42,638 nucleotides of DNA from Cohnella lubricantis (GTDB taxonomy: Bacteria; Bacillota; Bacilli; Paenibacillales; Paenibacillaceae). Under the pieces are notes generated by a model. It searched no databases. It saw nothing but the letters and a program-made list of their open reading frames with translations, and had not been told where the DNA came from. Both the position numbers and the translations under genes were made by a program. Where the stretch lies: assembly GCF_014212015.1 (NCBI RefSeq), contig NZ_JACJVN010000017.1, positions 1 to 42,638 of the forward strand, in the 5' to 3' direction. The first letter of the stretch is position 1. Each line of letters begins with the position of its first letter. Positions 1 through 6,551 of this stretch are shown piece by piece.

Positions 1-1677
1 GGACAGCGGTTCGTGAAACCTCCTTGGAGATTCGAAAGAATAGTGGACATCGACAGTGACGGGCGGCCGCGGGATTCTTATACCACCACCTGGGCCGTCA
101 TTTTCAGGTGGATGTTCGGTTCTCACAATGATCTGCTTAACTAAAGCTCTGATGACCTCACGCTTGAGTTCTGGAGTTAAGTCGTTATCTATTTTGCTTC
201 GGATCTCTCGGAGCATAATCTCAGCCGTATCGAATTGCTGAACAAGTCCATCCTCATCTTTAATCTGTTCCTCAAGTTCCCGAACTCTCTTTTCAAGGTT
301 AGAGCGTTCGGTCATCATATCCTGCAGTTGCTGCTCGACGTCAGCTGCTGTAATAACCTTCTTCCGGAATAGAGAAATAATTTCTTGTCTCTCTGTATCT
401 TTATCGGTAATCGACGTTCTTAACATCTGGATTTCTCGCTCAAGCGACTCCTTTATGGACTTTCGATCCTGCATATTCCCGGACAATTCTTTTATGAGTT
501 CACCTGGATTACGAATGAAAGTGAGGCACTCTTCCCAAACTTTTTCCTCGATCCACTCCGCTGGGATATTACGCGAGTTGCATTTTCCTTGTAAAGGCCC
601 TCTATATGGATTCTTTCCTCCGCAAATATAATAGGCTGTTGGCCTCTTGTCCTTACCATTGAACATTGATCCAACATAAGTTATACCGCATGTTCCGCAC
701 TTGATGATCCCACGAAGTAAGTATAGCCTCGAGTAATTTCGATTTGACTCAATTTGATGGGATTTTAGTTCGGTTTGCGCTGCCTCCCACCTCTCTTCGG
801 AAATAATGGCCGGCACTTCGCGTTCAATCAATTCTCTTTCCCTTGTTGCTCTTTTTCCGTATATGTGAAGGCCCTTGTAGGTTGTACTCCTAATCATGTT
901 GTTGATACGACCTGGGCTCCATACGCCTGCAGTCTTCACTTTGCGAACTCCTTTTTTTACCCTTCGACCATCGCGCACATAAGATGGCGGTATTTTAAGG
1001 TCGTTAAAGTAGTCCGCAATTTGAATCGTTGACCACTGGCGCTCAACAAGCAGTTCGAACATCAACCTGACGACTCCAGCTTCGGACAATTCGGGTTTGG
1101 TAGGGATAGGTTCCTCGGATATTTCGAGATAGCCCTCATCGTCTTTACGATAACCATAGGGAACAATACCACCCAACCATTTACCTTTGCGAGCTGCGCG
1201 ATTTGCGCCATGCCACATCGTATCAAGCATTGTATCGCGGTCTAACTCAGCTTGTCCGGCGAGGACAGTAATGATAAAGCGGCCAACCGGATCACTTGTG
1301 TCGAACGGCTCGGTCATACTCTTAACCTTAACGCCGTACTGCTCAAGTTGGTAGACAGCGTCGAGGGTTACACGAGCCTTGCGGCCAAGACGCTTCATGT
1401 TGTAGATCAGTACCATTTTCACTTTACCGGCCTTAGCGTCTTCTATAAGACGTTTTCCATCAGGTCGCTGTTCGAGAGGGATTGTGCCTGAAATACCATC
1501 GTCTTTGTACCAGTCGACGATGTCTAATTTATGGAGATCGCAATATTTCTCGCCGAATTCAATCTGGTTCTCGATCGTTTCACGGTCCTGCTGGTCCTCT
1601 GACGAAACGCGGACGTACATGTGGACACCCTGTACGGCATTGATGAATTTATCGACTTCTTTCGCAACTACAACCAT
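1..1677 (-). CDS. int: Large serine recombinase (phage integrase), C-terminus beyond the window
   Basis: Site-specific recombinase that would integrate and excise the prophage. The minus-strand frame is open for 559 codons to the window edge, so the C-terminus is missing. An N-terminal resolvase domain (about residues 17-165) contains YVRVSSEDQ with the likely nucleophile Ser25, followed by a recombinase domain (about 180-300). A zinc-ribbon region has CGTCG near residue 345 and later Cys residues, and a long charged coiled coil follows (about 420-510), as in phiC31/A118-type integrases. The start is chosen for an AAGGAGG sequence 9 nt upstream. A minus-facing terminator separates it from the preceding gene, so it probably has its own promoter. 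Family assignment is firm. Confidence 0.93.
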   Translation of the reverse strand, partial: MVVVAKEVDKFINAVQGVHMYVRVSSEDQQDRETIENQIEFGEKYCDLHKLDIVDWYKDDGISGTIPLEQRPDGKRLIEDAKAGKVKMVLIYNMKRLGRKARVTLDAVYQLEQYGVKVKSMTEPFDTSDPVGRFIITVLAGQAELDRDTMLDTMWHGANRAARKGKWLGGIVPYGYRKDDEGYLEISEEPIPTKPELSEAGVVRLMFELLVERQWSTIQIADYFNDLKIPPSYVRDGRRVKKGVRKVKTAGVWSPGRINNMIRSTTYKGLHIYGKRATRERELIEREVPAIISEERWEAAQTELKSHQIESNRNYSRLYLLRGIIKCGTCGITYVGSMFNGKDKRPTAYYICGGKNPYRGPLQGKCNSRNIPAEWIEEKVWEECLTFIRNPGELIKELSGNMQDRKSIKESLEREIQMLRTSITDKDTERQEIISLFRKKVITAADVEQQLQDMMTERSNLEKRVRELEEQIKDEDGLVQQFDTAEIMLREIRSKIDNDLTPELKREVIRALVKQIIVRTEHPPENDGPGGGIRIPRPPVTVDVHYSFESPRRFHEPLS

Positions 1678-1701
1678 AAGAGTGTACCTCCTTGCGAATA
1701 T

Positions 1702-1721
1702 ATGTTCGGTAATGTTTGGTA
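1702..1721. repeat. Tandem 10-bp direct repeat upstream of the integrase
   Basis: ATGTTCGGTA is followed immediately by ATGTTTGGTA, identical at 9 of 10 positions and about one helical turn apart. The pair lies between the terminator of the upstream gene and the integrase ribosome binding site. It could be an operator for integrase expression or part of the attachment-site region. Neither role can be shown from sequence alone. Confidence 0.45.
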
Positions 1722-1744
1722 AAGAAAAGCCCGGTGGAGGGCTT
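1721..1744 (-). terminator. Intrinsic terminator between the accessory genes and integrase
   Basis: In the minus-strand RNA, AAGCCC pairs with GGGCTT across a 6-nt loop and is followed by TTCTTT. The stem overlaps the stop codon of the 100-codon gene at 1743-2045. It would separate that gene group from the integrase. Confidence 0.6.
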
Positions 1745-2045
1745 ATTCTTCGTTATCCTTCTTGTGCTGCTCAAGGAACCGCCTGAACATCTCAGCCGGC
1801 ATAATGAGCTTGTCCAAATCAGAATGCCCAAGGCGAGCTTCTAGGCGGTTCCGATCGACACCTACGAGGTTACCCTCTACAAAGAGGTCATTCGGTTCGA
1901 GGAAGTCCGTCCGGTCGTTTTCGAGAAACCCCATGGATACCTCGGTGAAGTATGTTTTCTGGCTGTCCGGCAGGCGGGCTTCGTCCGGTCGGAAGATGAC
2001 GATCTTGGTCATTGGGCCGCGTTCTACTTGGATACGGAAGAGCAT
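1743..2045 (-). CDS. Hypothetical protein, 100 aa
   Basis: No family is recognised. It is a soluble, acidic protein with no membrane segment or clear motif, containing MTKIVIFRPDEARLPDSQ near the N-terminus and a charged C-terminal helix. The start is chosen for GAGGTG just upstream; an internal Met at residue 12 is an alternative. It is the last gene of a minus-strand group with the zinc-ribbon membrane protein and the 169-aa protein, and it ends at an intrinsic terminator. Its position beside the integrase is typical of accessory genes expressed in the lysogen. Confidence 0.6.
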   Translation of the reverse strand: MLFRIQVERGPMTKIVIFRPDEARLPDSQKTYFTEVSMGFLENDRTDFLEPNDLFVEGNLVGVDRNRLEARLGHSDLDKLIMPAEMFRRFLEQHKKDNEE

Positions 2046-2049
2046 GGTA

Positions 2050-2271
2050 TCACCTCGATAAAATATAGATGCAAATGACCAATACTAAAGCAGTGATGGG
2101 ATATAAAATAACCCATCGAGCCATTTGCTGATTTCGTTTAATCATATGACCGACATCTGTTTGAACAGGGGCGGGCTTCTTGCTAATAAGATCGCTGCCG
2201 CAGTGCTTGCATTTGATAGCTTCGTCTTGAATCTCTTCTGCGCAATAAGGACATTTTTTCAAAATAATCAT
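2050..2271 (-). CDS. Zinc-ribbon protein with one C-terminal membrane segment
   Basis: The 73-residue product has a CPYC...CKHCG four-cysteine zinc ribbon (residues 8-25), a short linker, and one hydrophobic segment near the C-terminus (WVILYPITALVLVICIYIL). It should be anchored in the membrane with the zinc ribbon in the cytoplasm. The start overlaps the stop of the 169-aa gene by four bases (ATGA), so the two are translationally coupled. The function is unknown. Small zinc-ribbon membrane proteins in this position are sometimes superinfection-exclusion or stress proteins, but nothing here proves that. Confidence 0.75.
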   Translation of the reverse strand: MIILKKCPYCAEEIQDEAIKCKHCGSDLISKKPAPVQTDVGHMIKRNQQMARWVILYPITALVLVICIYILSR

Positions 2272-2777
2272 CCCTTTAGCATATTTGTTTTCGCTAATCT
2301 GTTTCGTAATTTCTCAAGCCGTATCGGATATCCACCTTTAGTTCCATCATCGAGATTAAGTGCTATTGCCTTTTCGCAAACTTTAATTGCATCAGAAAAC
2401 AGCCCTGATTTTTCATAAACAATTGAAAGACATTTGAAGGATGGAATTAATGGAAGAAAGGGATAATGCGGGTGTTCCTTCCTGTAGGCAAAGATAAACG
2501 ATTCTATGCTCTGTATATCCTTTTCGCAAACTGTAATTAGTTTCTGAATGGCATCAGGATGCTCAGATTTGAATTTATAATATAGCTTTATGAGCTTATT
2601 GAAATCAAAGTGAAGTTGATATGGATTATCTTGATGTTCAATGCATCGTTCAAGCATGTATTGTTCTGTGCGATGGTAGTCATTAAGAAACCAATCCATG
2701 ATATCCTCCGAATAAATCCCGATCGGCTCGGGGATTGGCTGTAAGATATTGTTTGGTGCCACACACTTCAATTCCAT
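2268..2777 (-). CDS. TPR-like hypothetical protein, 169 aa
   Basis: A soluble, mostly helical protein. The C-terminal part (YEKSGLFSDAIKVCEKAIAL, then an arginine-rich helix) has the spacing of a tetratricopeptide-type helix pair, suggesting a protein-binding scaffold. It is the first gene of the minus-strand accessory group, coupled to the zinc-ribbon membrane protein by an ATGA overlap and divergent from the LytTR gene across a 37-bp gap. Its base composition is more AT-rich than the structural genes, in keeping with acquired cargo. Function unknown; the TPR assignment is tentative. Confidence 0.65.
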   Translation of the reverse strand: MELKCVAPNNILQPIPEPIGIYSEDIMDWFLNDYHRTEQYMLERCIEHQDNPYQLHFDFNKLIKLYYKFKSEHPDAIQKLITVCEKDIQSIESFIFAYRKEHPHYPFLPLIPSFKCLSIVYEKSGLFSDAIKVCEKAIALNLDDGTKGGYPIRLEKLRNRLAKTNMLKG

Positions 2778-2814
2778 CTATCATTATCTTGACATCAAGA
2801 GTAGATAGTGGGGA

Positions 2815-3159
2815 ATGAGATTGCAAATACTCGGACTGAAAGTGAGTGGTAGGACTGGTGATAACTCGGACTTCAAATGGATTGACTTAGATGATGTTAA
2901 TTACATCAACCTCTATCGTCCGAGCAAGTCAGCCGAGCAGATCCCGGTTTACCATACTTCCGGCGGCGACTTCATTCCAGTGCTGACGCTTAAGGACTTG
3001 TCCCAAGCATTAAAGCCGCATGGATTTATCCGAATGGAGAAGTCGACGATCGTTAACCGGAACAGAATCAAGGCTCGAAAATGCAGCAGAACAGAGATTA
3101 AAATCGAATTTGTCGATTCCTGCGAGTTATCTGTATCCCGTAGAAGTCGTATTAAATAA
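2815..3159 (+). CDS. LytTR-domain DNA-binding protein
   Basis: A 114-aa protein that looks like a stand-alone LytTR DNA-binding domain. Features include a beta-rich start with IDLDDVNYI, a central YHTSGGDFIPVLTLKDLSQA that fits the strand-turn-helix of the fold, then FIRMEKSTIVNRNRIK, close to the F.R.h.s.lVN...I core of LytTR proteins. There is no receiver domain. GTGGGGA abuts the ATG, so the TTG two codons downstream, with better spacing, may be the true start. It is divergent from the accessory genes and may control them. Confidence 0.72.
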   Translation: MRLQILGLKVSGRTGDNSDFKWIDLDDVNYINLYRPSKSAEQIPVYHTSGGDFIPVLTLKDLSQALKPHGFIRMEKSTIVNRNRIKARKCSRTEIKIEFVDSCELSVSRRSRIK

Positions 3160-3326
3160 GGTTTTTGTGCATTTTGACCCCCTTATGTTGTGAGAATTAT
3201 TCGACAATGATCGACACATAAAGCCAGCAAAACCATATATAATCAATTTTAACGATGATACGAGCCTTTGACTTTACCAAAAGGTAAAGTTTCGAGCAGG
3301 GTCGGGAGGCATTTCTCCTCCGTGCC
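3160..3326. other. Intergenic region between convergent genes with two inverted repeats
   Basis: No gene is seen. It holds a perfect inverted repeat ACTTTACC-AAAA-GGTAAAGT (3271-3290) and a second hairpin GAGGCA...TGCCTC (3306-3328) abutting the stop of the minus-strand HTH gene. Their position between two converging genes suggests transcription termination. Neither has a strong T-run, so the first could instead be a protein-binding palindrome. Confidence 0.5.
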
Positions 3327-3548
3327 TCATTCATCAAAATAAAGCCATTCGTACAGCATGTCGGAATTCGGAAGTTTCAAGGCTTTTGCGACAGTGTACC
3401 TTGTTGCGCTTCCCATTTTTTTGTAATCGTTCGCATATTGGGAGAGTTGGCTTTCAGAGATACCGGTGATTATGTGGACATCGCGTTGACTGATACCGGT
3501 AGCGTTGTACCAATGATGAAGGAGGCAACGACCCGGCTCATACCGCAT
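3327..3548 (-). CDS. Small HTH (XRE-like) regulator
   Basis: A 73-aa protein dominated by a helix-turn-helix: ISQRDVHIITGISESQLSQY followed by a third helix (SATRYTVAKALKL). This matches a short Cro/CI-type domain without a C-terminal effector domain. AGGAG lies 6 nt before the ATG. The LexA-type box at 3593-3606 is 45 nt upstream, so this gene may also be SOS-controlled. It could be a second immunity regulator or a modulator of the repressor at 3782-4138. Confidence 0.7.
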   Translation of the reverse strand: MRYEPGRCLLHHWYNATGISQRDVHIITGISESQLSQYANDYKKMGSATRYTVAKALKLPNSDMLYEWLYFDE

Positions 3549-3585
3549 CGCGCTACTCCTATGGAATTATTTTGATAGTGTTCGC

Positions 3586-3615
3586 TTGTTTGCGAACGAT
3601 TGTTCGTATTAGAAT
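3586..3615 (+). promoter_or_regulatory. Candidate SOS promoter with embedded LexA-type box
   Basis: TTGTTT (3586-3591) and TAGAAT (3610-3615) are 18 bp apart, reading toward the small gene at 3691. Within the spacer, CGAAC-GATT-GTTCG (3593-3606) is a perfect palindrome carrying the GAAC-N4-GTTC core of the Bacillus LexA/DinR box. A second overlapping palindrome, GTTCGC-N6-GCGAAC (3580-3597), shares its right arm. LexA binding would be expected to block this promoter and perhaps the divergent HTH gene. Confidence 0.6.
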
Positions 3616-3690
3616 AAGAGAACAGAGACTCCGACAATCAGATTGTAATAAATCAACTCCTTTAAAATACATAATGAGGCGGTGCTCAAT

Positions 3691-3864
3691 GTGGAAGAAT
3701 TATATTCAAAAATCGAAAAACTCCTTGATCAGAAAAACATTGGTACAAGCCCAAATGACTTTATCAATGAAATTAACTTGATTACTGATTCCGTTTTGTC
3801 TTCGCATAATTATCAACTAACTGTTTTATCGTATCTACAACAAAGGGATCGTCGCGAAGAGTGA
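3691..3864 (+). CDS. Small protein, candidate SOS-induced antirepressor
   Basis: A 57-codon frame starting at GTG, with GAGGCGG about 9 nt upstream. An in-frame GTG three codons earlier is worse spaced. The protein begins VEELYSKIEKLLDQKN and looks like a normal helical protein rather than a chance frame. The last 83 nt run antisense through the 3' end of the repressor gene. No family is recognised. The reading as antirepressor rests on context: a LexA-type box in its promoter, and a neighbouring repressor with no autocleavage domain. It could also be an unrelated small protein. Confidence 0.45.
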   Translation: MEELYSKIEKLLDQKNIGTSPNDFINEINLITDSVLSSHNYQLTVLSYLQQRDRREE

Positions 3865-4138
3865 CGCCGTATCGATTTTCAGCTTCCTTAATTATCTCAT
3901 CATAAATACTTTTTGGGAGGACCACGGCGTCCTCTTTTTTTTCAGACCTATTCAATAGCCAATTAGGTGAAACATCGTATAATTCCGCCAGCTTAAGAAG
4001 CGTCTCCGTGTCTGGATCTCGGTAGTCTCTTTCGTAACCAGAAATAGCTCCGTTTGAAATCCCTAATTTCTTCGCTACCTCTATTTGTGTATATCGTTTC
4101 TTCTCTCTGGCAGCTTTTAATCTCTCTCCAAGCGTCAA
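3782..4138 (-). CDS. CI-like phage repressor (XRE family)
   Basis: Lysogeny repressor of 118 aa. Residues 1-60 form an XRE helix-turn-helix (LGERLKAAREKKRYTQIEVA, then KKLGISNGAISGYERDYRDP and LLKLAELYDVSPNWLL). A roughly 55-residue helical tail (PKSIYDEIIKEAENRYGVTL) probably dimerises. A TTG start is chosen because GGAGGTG lies 7 nt before it; the ATG seven codons upstream overlaps this site. It is far too short for an S24 peptidase domain, so RecA-stimulated self-cleavage is not expected. It is divergent from the Cro-like gene across the operator region and overlaps the small gene at its 3' end. Confidence 0.85.
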   Translation of the reverse strand: MTLGERLKAAREKKRYTQIEVAKKLGISNGAISGYERDYRDPDTETLLKLAELYDVSPNWLLNRSEKKEDAVVLPKSIYDEIIKEAENRYGVTLRDDPFVVDTIKQLVDNYAKTKRNQ

Positions 4139-4182
4139 TGCACAACACCTCCAATCCATAACACCTTAATAATACCAATACT

Positions 4183-4281
4183 AAGCGTTCTGAATAAGTT
4201 TTTACGCGAAAAGCGCAATTTGTTATTGACTAAGCGAAACGCGCAAATTATAATCAAATTAAAGTTAAGCGTAACGCTTAG
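4183..4281. promoter_or_regulatory. Operator array of the genetic switch
   Basis: Related 15-bp sites occupy the divergent region: ACGCGAAAAGCGCAA (4204-4218), AAGCGAAACGCGCAA (4232-4246) and AAGCGTAACGCTTAG (4267-4281). The last forms a perfect palindrome, TAAGCGT-A-ACGCTTA (4266-4280). A weak half-site AAGCGTTC begins at 4183. The middle site exactly fills the start of the spacer of the Cro-side promoter. These are the expected binding sites of the repressor and the Cro-like protein. Which protein prefers which site cannot be told. Confidence 0.8.
4226..4254 (+). promoter_or_regulatory. Early (PR-type) sigma-A promoter
   Basis: TTGACT (4226-4231) and TATAAT (4249-4254) are separated by 17 bp, a near-consensus promoter reading into the Cro-like gene and the long early gene set. 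An operator occupies the spacer and another sits just downstream of the -10, so repressor binding should block it directly. Confidence 0.85.
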
Positions 4282-4296
4282 TTGGGAGGTGAAGAT

Positions 4297-4527
4297 ATGA
4301 ATCCAATTATCAATCGTATTGAAGAAATTCGGGTGAAGAAGGGTGTCACGAAGACTCATATTGCAAAGCACTGTAATCGCTCAGTTTCTTGGTATAACGA
4401 TATCGCAAAAGGCCGACGCCGAATGTACCTTGAGGATATCATTCCGGTTGCTGAAGCGTTAGGCGAGAAACCAGAATATTTTTTTCGCCAAAAACTAAGC
4501 GAATCGCGCAATGTTAACACCGCATAA
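4297..4527 (+). CDS. Cro-like HTH regulator
   Basis: A 76-aa XRE-type DNA-binding protein. IEEIRVKKGVTKTHIAKHCN and SVSWYNDIAKGRRR form the helix-turn-helix, followed by LEDIIPVAEALGEKPEYFF. The start is set by GGAGGTG 5 nt before the ATG. It is the first gene downstream of the PR-type promoter and divergent from the repressor, the standard place for Cro. The last codons contain another copy of the operator sequence (4497-4511). Confidence 0.85.
   Translation: MNPIINRIEEIRVKKGVTKTHIAKHCNRSVSWYNDIAKGRRRMYLEDIIPVAEALGEKPEYFFRQKLSESRNVNTA
4497..4511. promoter_or_regulatory. Intragenic copy of the switch operator
   Basis: AAGCGAATCGCGCAA matches the operator inside the PR-type promoter (4232-4246) at 14 of 15 positions, yet lies in the 3' coding end of the Cro-like gene. 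It could be an auxiliary site for DNA looping or a roadblock for readthrough. The match extends across codon boundaries, which argues against coding constraint as the cause. Confidence 0.65.
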
Positions 4528-4540
4528 GGAGGCGAACACC

Positions 4541-4705
4541 GTGAGCACACCAGATCCCAAGGGATTCACTTACAACCCAACTTATGAGCCTGACCGCGAT
4601 CGGATGCTTAAGGCCCTCCAGGCGGTGCTTGTAGCGCCAAAACGACGGGAAGATGAGGAGCCTACTAAAGAGCAAGAAAACGCTGAATCCGGCGGTGTTG
4701 CTTAA
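4541..4705 (+). CDS. Small hypothetical phage protein, 54 aa
   Basis: Starts at GTG with AGGAGG about 6 nt upstream. The sequence GFTYNPTYEPDRDRMLKALQ is followed by a charged tail. I associate this type with small early phage proteins next to the Cro/excisionase position; no function is known to me. It lies 13 bp after the Cro-like gene in the same transcription unit, in the position often taken by an excisionase. No helix-turn-helix or winged-helix signature is visible. Confidence 0.65.
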   Translation: MSTPDPKGFTYNPTYEPDRDRMLKALQAVLVAPKRREDEEPTKEQENAESGGVA

Positions 4706-4732
4706 TTCCATTTTCGAAAGCGAGTTGAAGAA

Positions 4733-5188
4733 ATGCCGCGCATTCACTTCGCGAGCAAGCAGCACGAGCAGAACTTCGGGAAGCTGAAAGTGAAGTTTCC
4801 GCAAGTCGATCGTGAAGCAGATTATCGAGCTGCATGTTACATAGCTGCACATCCTTCAATCTTCAAATGCTTCAATGCTTTCCGCCAGAAACATGGTCCA
4901 TTCGATTGGTACTTCGATTACCTGGAAGATCCGGATGACTTCATCGCTCGTCGCGACCGTGGATTAACCACCGGTGACACCGCGCCGCTCACCAGTCAAT
5001 CCCGCGAGCTTCTAGAACTCGGCTTGAGCCTCTGGAACAGCTACAAATGCGACATGAGCATGGTGATGGATCTGGACAAAGAACTTTACCTCGTTGCATT
5101 GCAAGCGATTGATCTGAAGCGTCGACGCCCAACGATTGATTACTTCGATCTTGCTGACGACCTGATCGATCGAGAACCGTGGGAGTAA
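4733..5188 (+). CDS. DUF6075-like phage protein, 151 aa
   Basis: A soluble protein with the conserved-looking core HFASKQHEQNFGKLKVKFPQ, then ADYRAACYIAAHPSIFKCF and HGPFDWYFDYLEDPDDF. I recall this pattern from DUF6075/DUF2538-type phage and plasmid proteins; the exact DUF is from memory. No catalytic residues are evident. It lies in the early region between the switch and a second HTH regulator. Its stop codon overlaps the A-run of a minus-facing terminator. Confidence 0.7.
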   Translation: MPRIHFASKQHEQNFGKLKVKFPQVDREADYRAACYIAAHPSIFKCFNAFRQKHGPFDWYFDYLEDPDDFIARRDRGLTTGDTAPLTSQSRELLELGLSLWNSYKCDMSMVMDLDKELYLVALQAIDLKRRRPTIDYFDLADDLIDREPWE

Positions 5189-5213
5189 AAAGATAGCCCA
5201 CCCGAAGGTGAGC
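5186..5213 (-). terminator. Minus-facing intrinsic terminator in the early region
   Basis: In minus-strand RNA, GCTCACC pairs with GGTGGGC (with one G-U) around a TTCG loop and is followed by TATCTTTTTA. On the plus strand the wobble becomes a mismatch and there is no T-run, so the orientation is minus. Confidence 0.6.
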
Positions 5214-5234
5214 CAAAGCAGGGTGTGGGGTGCT

Positions 5235-5256
5235 GGGTACGATTAAATCGTAACCC
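5235..5256. promoter_or_regulatory. Inverted repeat upstream of the second HTH regulator
   Basis: TACGAT-TAA-ATCGTA flanked by GGG and CCC forms a near-perfect palindrome in the 172-bp gap before the HTH gene at 5361. It may be that protein's operator or an RNA hairpin in its leader. No convincing -35/-10 pair was identified with it. Confidence 0.4.
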
Positions 5257-5360
5257 CAAGCGAGTGCACAAGCATAGATCACTTTCGTGCCAAATCCGCT
5301 CGAAGATGCCTGAGTTTGTGCCAATTTCGCGCAGAACCGTACTGGAAGGAGGTGAGAGAA

Positions 5361-5858
5361 GTGTCAGTAGGAGATGTTATTCGGAAAGTCAGGGTCTCCA
5401 GCCGTAAGACGCAGGAGGAATTTGCAGCAGAGTTACATCTTGATCGCACTCAGCTCAGTCGGGTCGAAAGAGATGCTCGAAGAGCAACTCCAGAGTTGGA
5501 TCAAGTTCTGGCTCGAAAGAATTGGCGGATCGCGCTCGAGATTATGGACGAACGGACCGGCGGGTATATCAGCAACATCCTGCACGATCTGCCTAACCTC
5601 GACCTGCATCCAGCAGCGCTGAAGGACGTGTTGCTGAAGGAAGCCGAGGAATTAATGGCATCTTTGGGGGGGCTCGTCTTGGCAAGGCATATTGATCCGA
5701 ACAAACGCAAAGAGATCGCCGAGCAGGTCTATCACGAGATCCGCGATGTGGTCGAGAAAGGCGTCGTAATGCTCGGGGTCATCGAAGAGGAGTTTGGTCT
5801 TGACCGCGAGAGGCTGATTCTCAAGCACGAGATGCAAATCAAGAACGGAGAGAGGTGA
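5361..5858 (+). CDS. HTH-domain early regulator, 165 aa
   Basis: The N-terminal 60 residues form an XRE domain (VGDVIRKVRVSSRKTQEEFA, then LHLDRTQLSRVERDARRATP). A long helical region follows (LPNLDLHPAALKDVLLKEAE, then KRKEIAEQVYHEIRDVVEKG) and a charged tail. GTG is taken as the start because AAGGAGGTG lies 6 nt upstream. Similar proteins sit early in Firmicute prophages and may modulate early transcription. The C-terminal part resembles no effector domain I recognise. Confidence 0.75.
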   Translation: MSVGDVIRKVRVSSRKTQEEFAAELHLDRTQLSRVERDARRATPELDQVLARKNWRIALEIMDERTGGYISNILHDLPNLDLHPAALKDVLLKEAEELMASLGGLVLARHIDPNKRKEIAEQVYHEIRDVVEKGVVMLGVIEEEFGLDRERLILKHEMQIKNGER

Positions 5859-5863
5859 TAGAC

Positions 5864-5968
5864 ATGCGAACGACTGGACGAGCGTGGATGGCGCTAACAG
5901 AAGGCGAGAAGATTTCGGCATTATCGTATGCGGCTCATTTGTCCGCGAAACGGTGGAAGCGTGCATGA
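5864..5968 (+). CDS. Small hypothetical protein, 34 aa
   Basis: A 34-codon frame with AGAGGTGA 5-6 nt before its ATG, starting 5 nt after the HTH gene. The peptide MRTTGRAWMALTEGEKISAL ends in a basic stretch. Short, basic and without a recognised family; accepted because of the good ribosome binding site and tight packing. Confidence 0.5.
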   Translation: MRTTGRAWMALTEGEKISALSYAAHLSAKRWKRA

Positions 5969-5992
5969 AAAAGACCCCTTTGCAGAGGGGCC
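5968..5992 (-). terminator. Minus-facing intrinsic terminator
   Basis: In minus-strand RNA, CCCCT pairs with AGGGG around a short loop, followed by TCTTTTT. The plus strand has no T-run after the stem. It overlaps the stop codon of the 34-codon gene. Confidence 0.5.
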
Positions 5993-6042
5993 TCGGTAAA
6001 ACATTGATGCTTCTATTCTAACACGAAGGGAGCAAAACGGGA

Positions 6043-6261
6043 ATGGGTGTTCAGGTAATTCAGCAAAATTCGAGTTCCGCGGCCGAAACTCGCGCGCTGG
6101 ACACGGTTGGAACTTGCGCATATATCTTCTGTGGCCGTCCGATTCACTTCACCGAAAGGGTCATCCAGCAAGGCGACCAACTGTTCTGCTGCGAGGACCA
6201 CTTCGTTCGCGAAAACGGCGCCCGGATCGTTAAAGCCGGCACTGGGGAATGGACGATCTAA
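6043..6261 (+). CDS. Small Cys/His-rich protein, possible zinc finger
   Basis: A 72-aa protein whose centre has CAYIFCGRPIHF followed by LFCCEDHFV. The C-x4-C...CC-x2-H pattern could bind zinc, similar to half a LIM or treble-clef finger. It is the first gene of the recombination group, with its TAA overlapping the ATG of the next gene. GAAGGGAG lies about 12 nt upstream, somewhat far. Function unknown. Confidence 0.65.
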   Translation: MGVQVIQQNSSSAAETRALDTVGTCAYIFCGRPIHFTERVIQQGDQLFCCEDHFVRENGARIVKAGTGEWTI

Positions 6262-6551
6262 TGGGCTTCCAGTGGATAAGGACTGATTCAGATAAGGCCG
6301 CAGCCACAATGGTAGTCGCACGGATTTGCTTCAAGGGTGTCGATCGCGAACGGGCGATCCTCGAGACGCTCCAGAACGGTATGCACTGCCATTTTCCACA
6401 TGAAATGCCTGAGAGAGAAATGTTTCGCTTCCGCCTGATGGTGGATGAACGCTTAATCAAAACACATGAACGGAGGAAAGAGTATGAAGCGCATTCAATT
6501 GCTTCGGCTCACCTTGCTCAACTTCAAGGGAGCCCGCAACTTCACCCTTAA
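6261..6551 (+). CDS. Hypothetical protein, 96 aa
   Basis: Begins MGFQWIRTDSDKAAATMVVA and continues with ICFKGVDRERAILETLQNG; no family is recognised. The ATG overlaps the stop of the preceding gene (TAATG), indicating coupling; an in-frame ATG four codons upstream is possible. The last 68 nt overlap the Rad50-like gene in another frame, so the final 20 or so residues (rich in Ala, Gln, His) are probably not conserved. Confidence 0.55.
   Translation: MGFQWIRTDSDKAAATMVVARICFKGVDRERAILETLQNGMHCHFPHEMPEREMFRFRLMVDERLIKTHERRKEYEAHSIASAHLAQLQGSPQLHP

Noticed and set aside
3271..3290. Perfect palindrome as a second LexA-type or repressor operator
   Set aside because: Its arms (ACTTTACC/GGTAAAGT) match neither the LexA core nor the switch operators, and it lies between converging genes, so termination is more likely.
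3572..3781. 69-codon plus-strand frame before the small SOS gene
   Set aside because: It starts inside the promoter/operator region, lacks a ribosome binding site, is very basic and irregular, and overlaps the better-supported frame starting at 3691.
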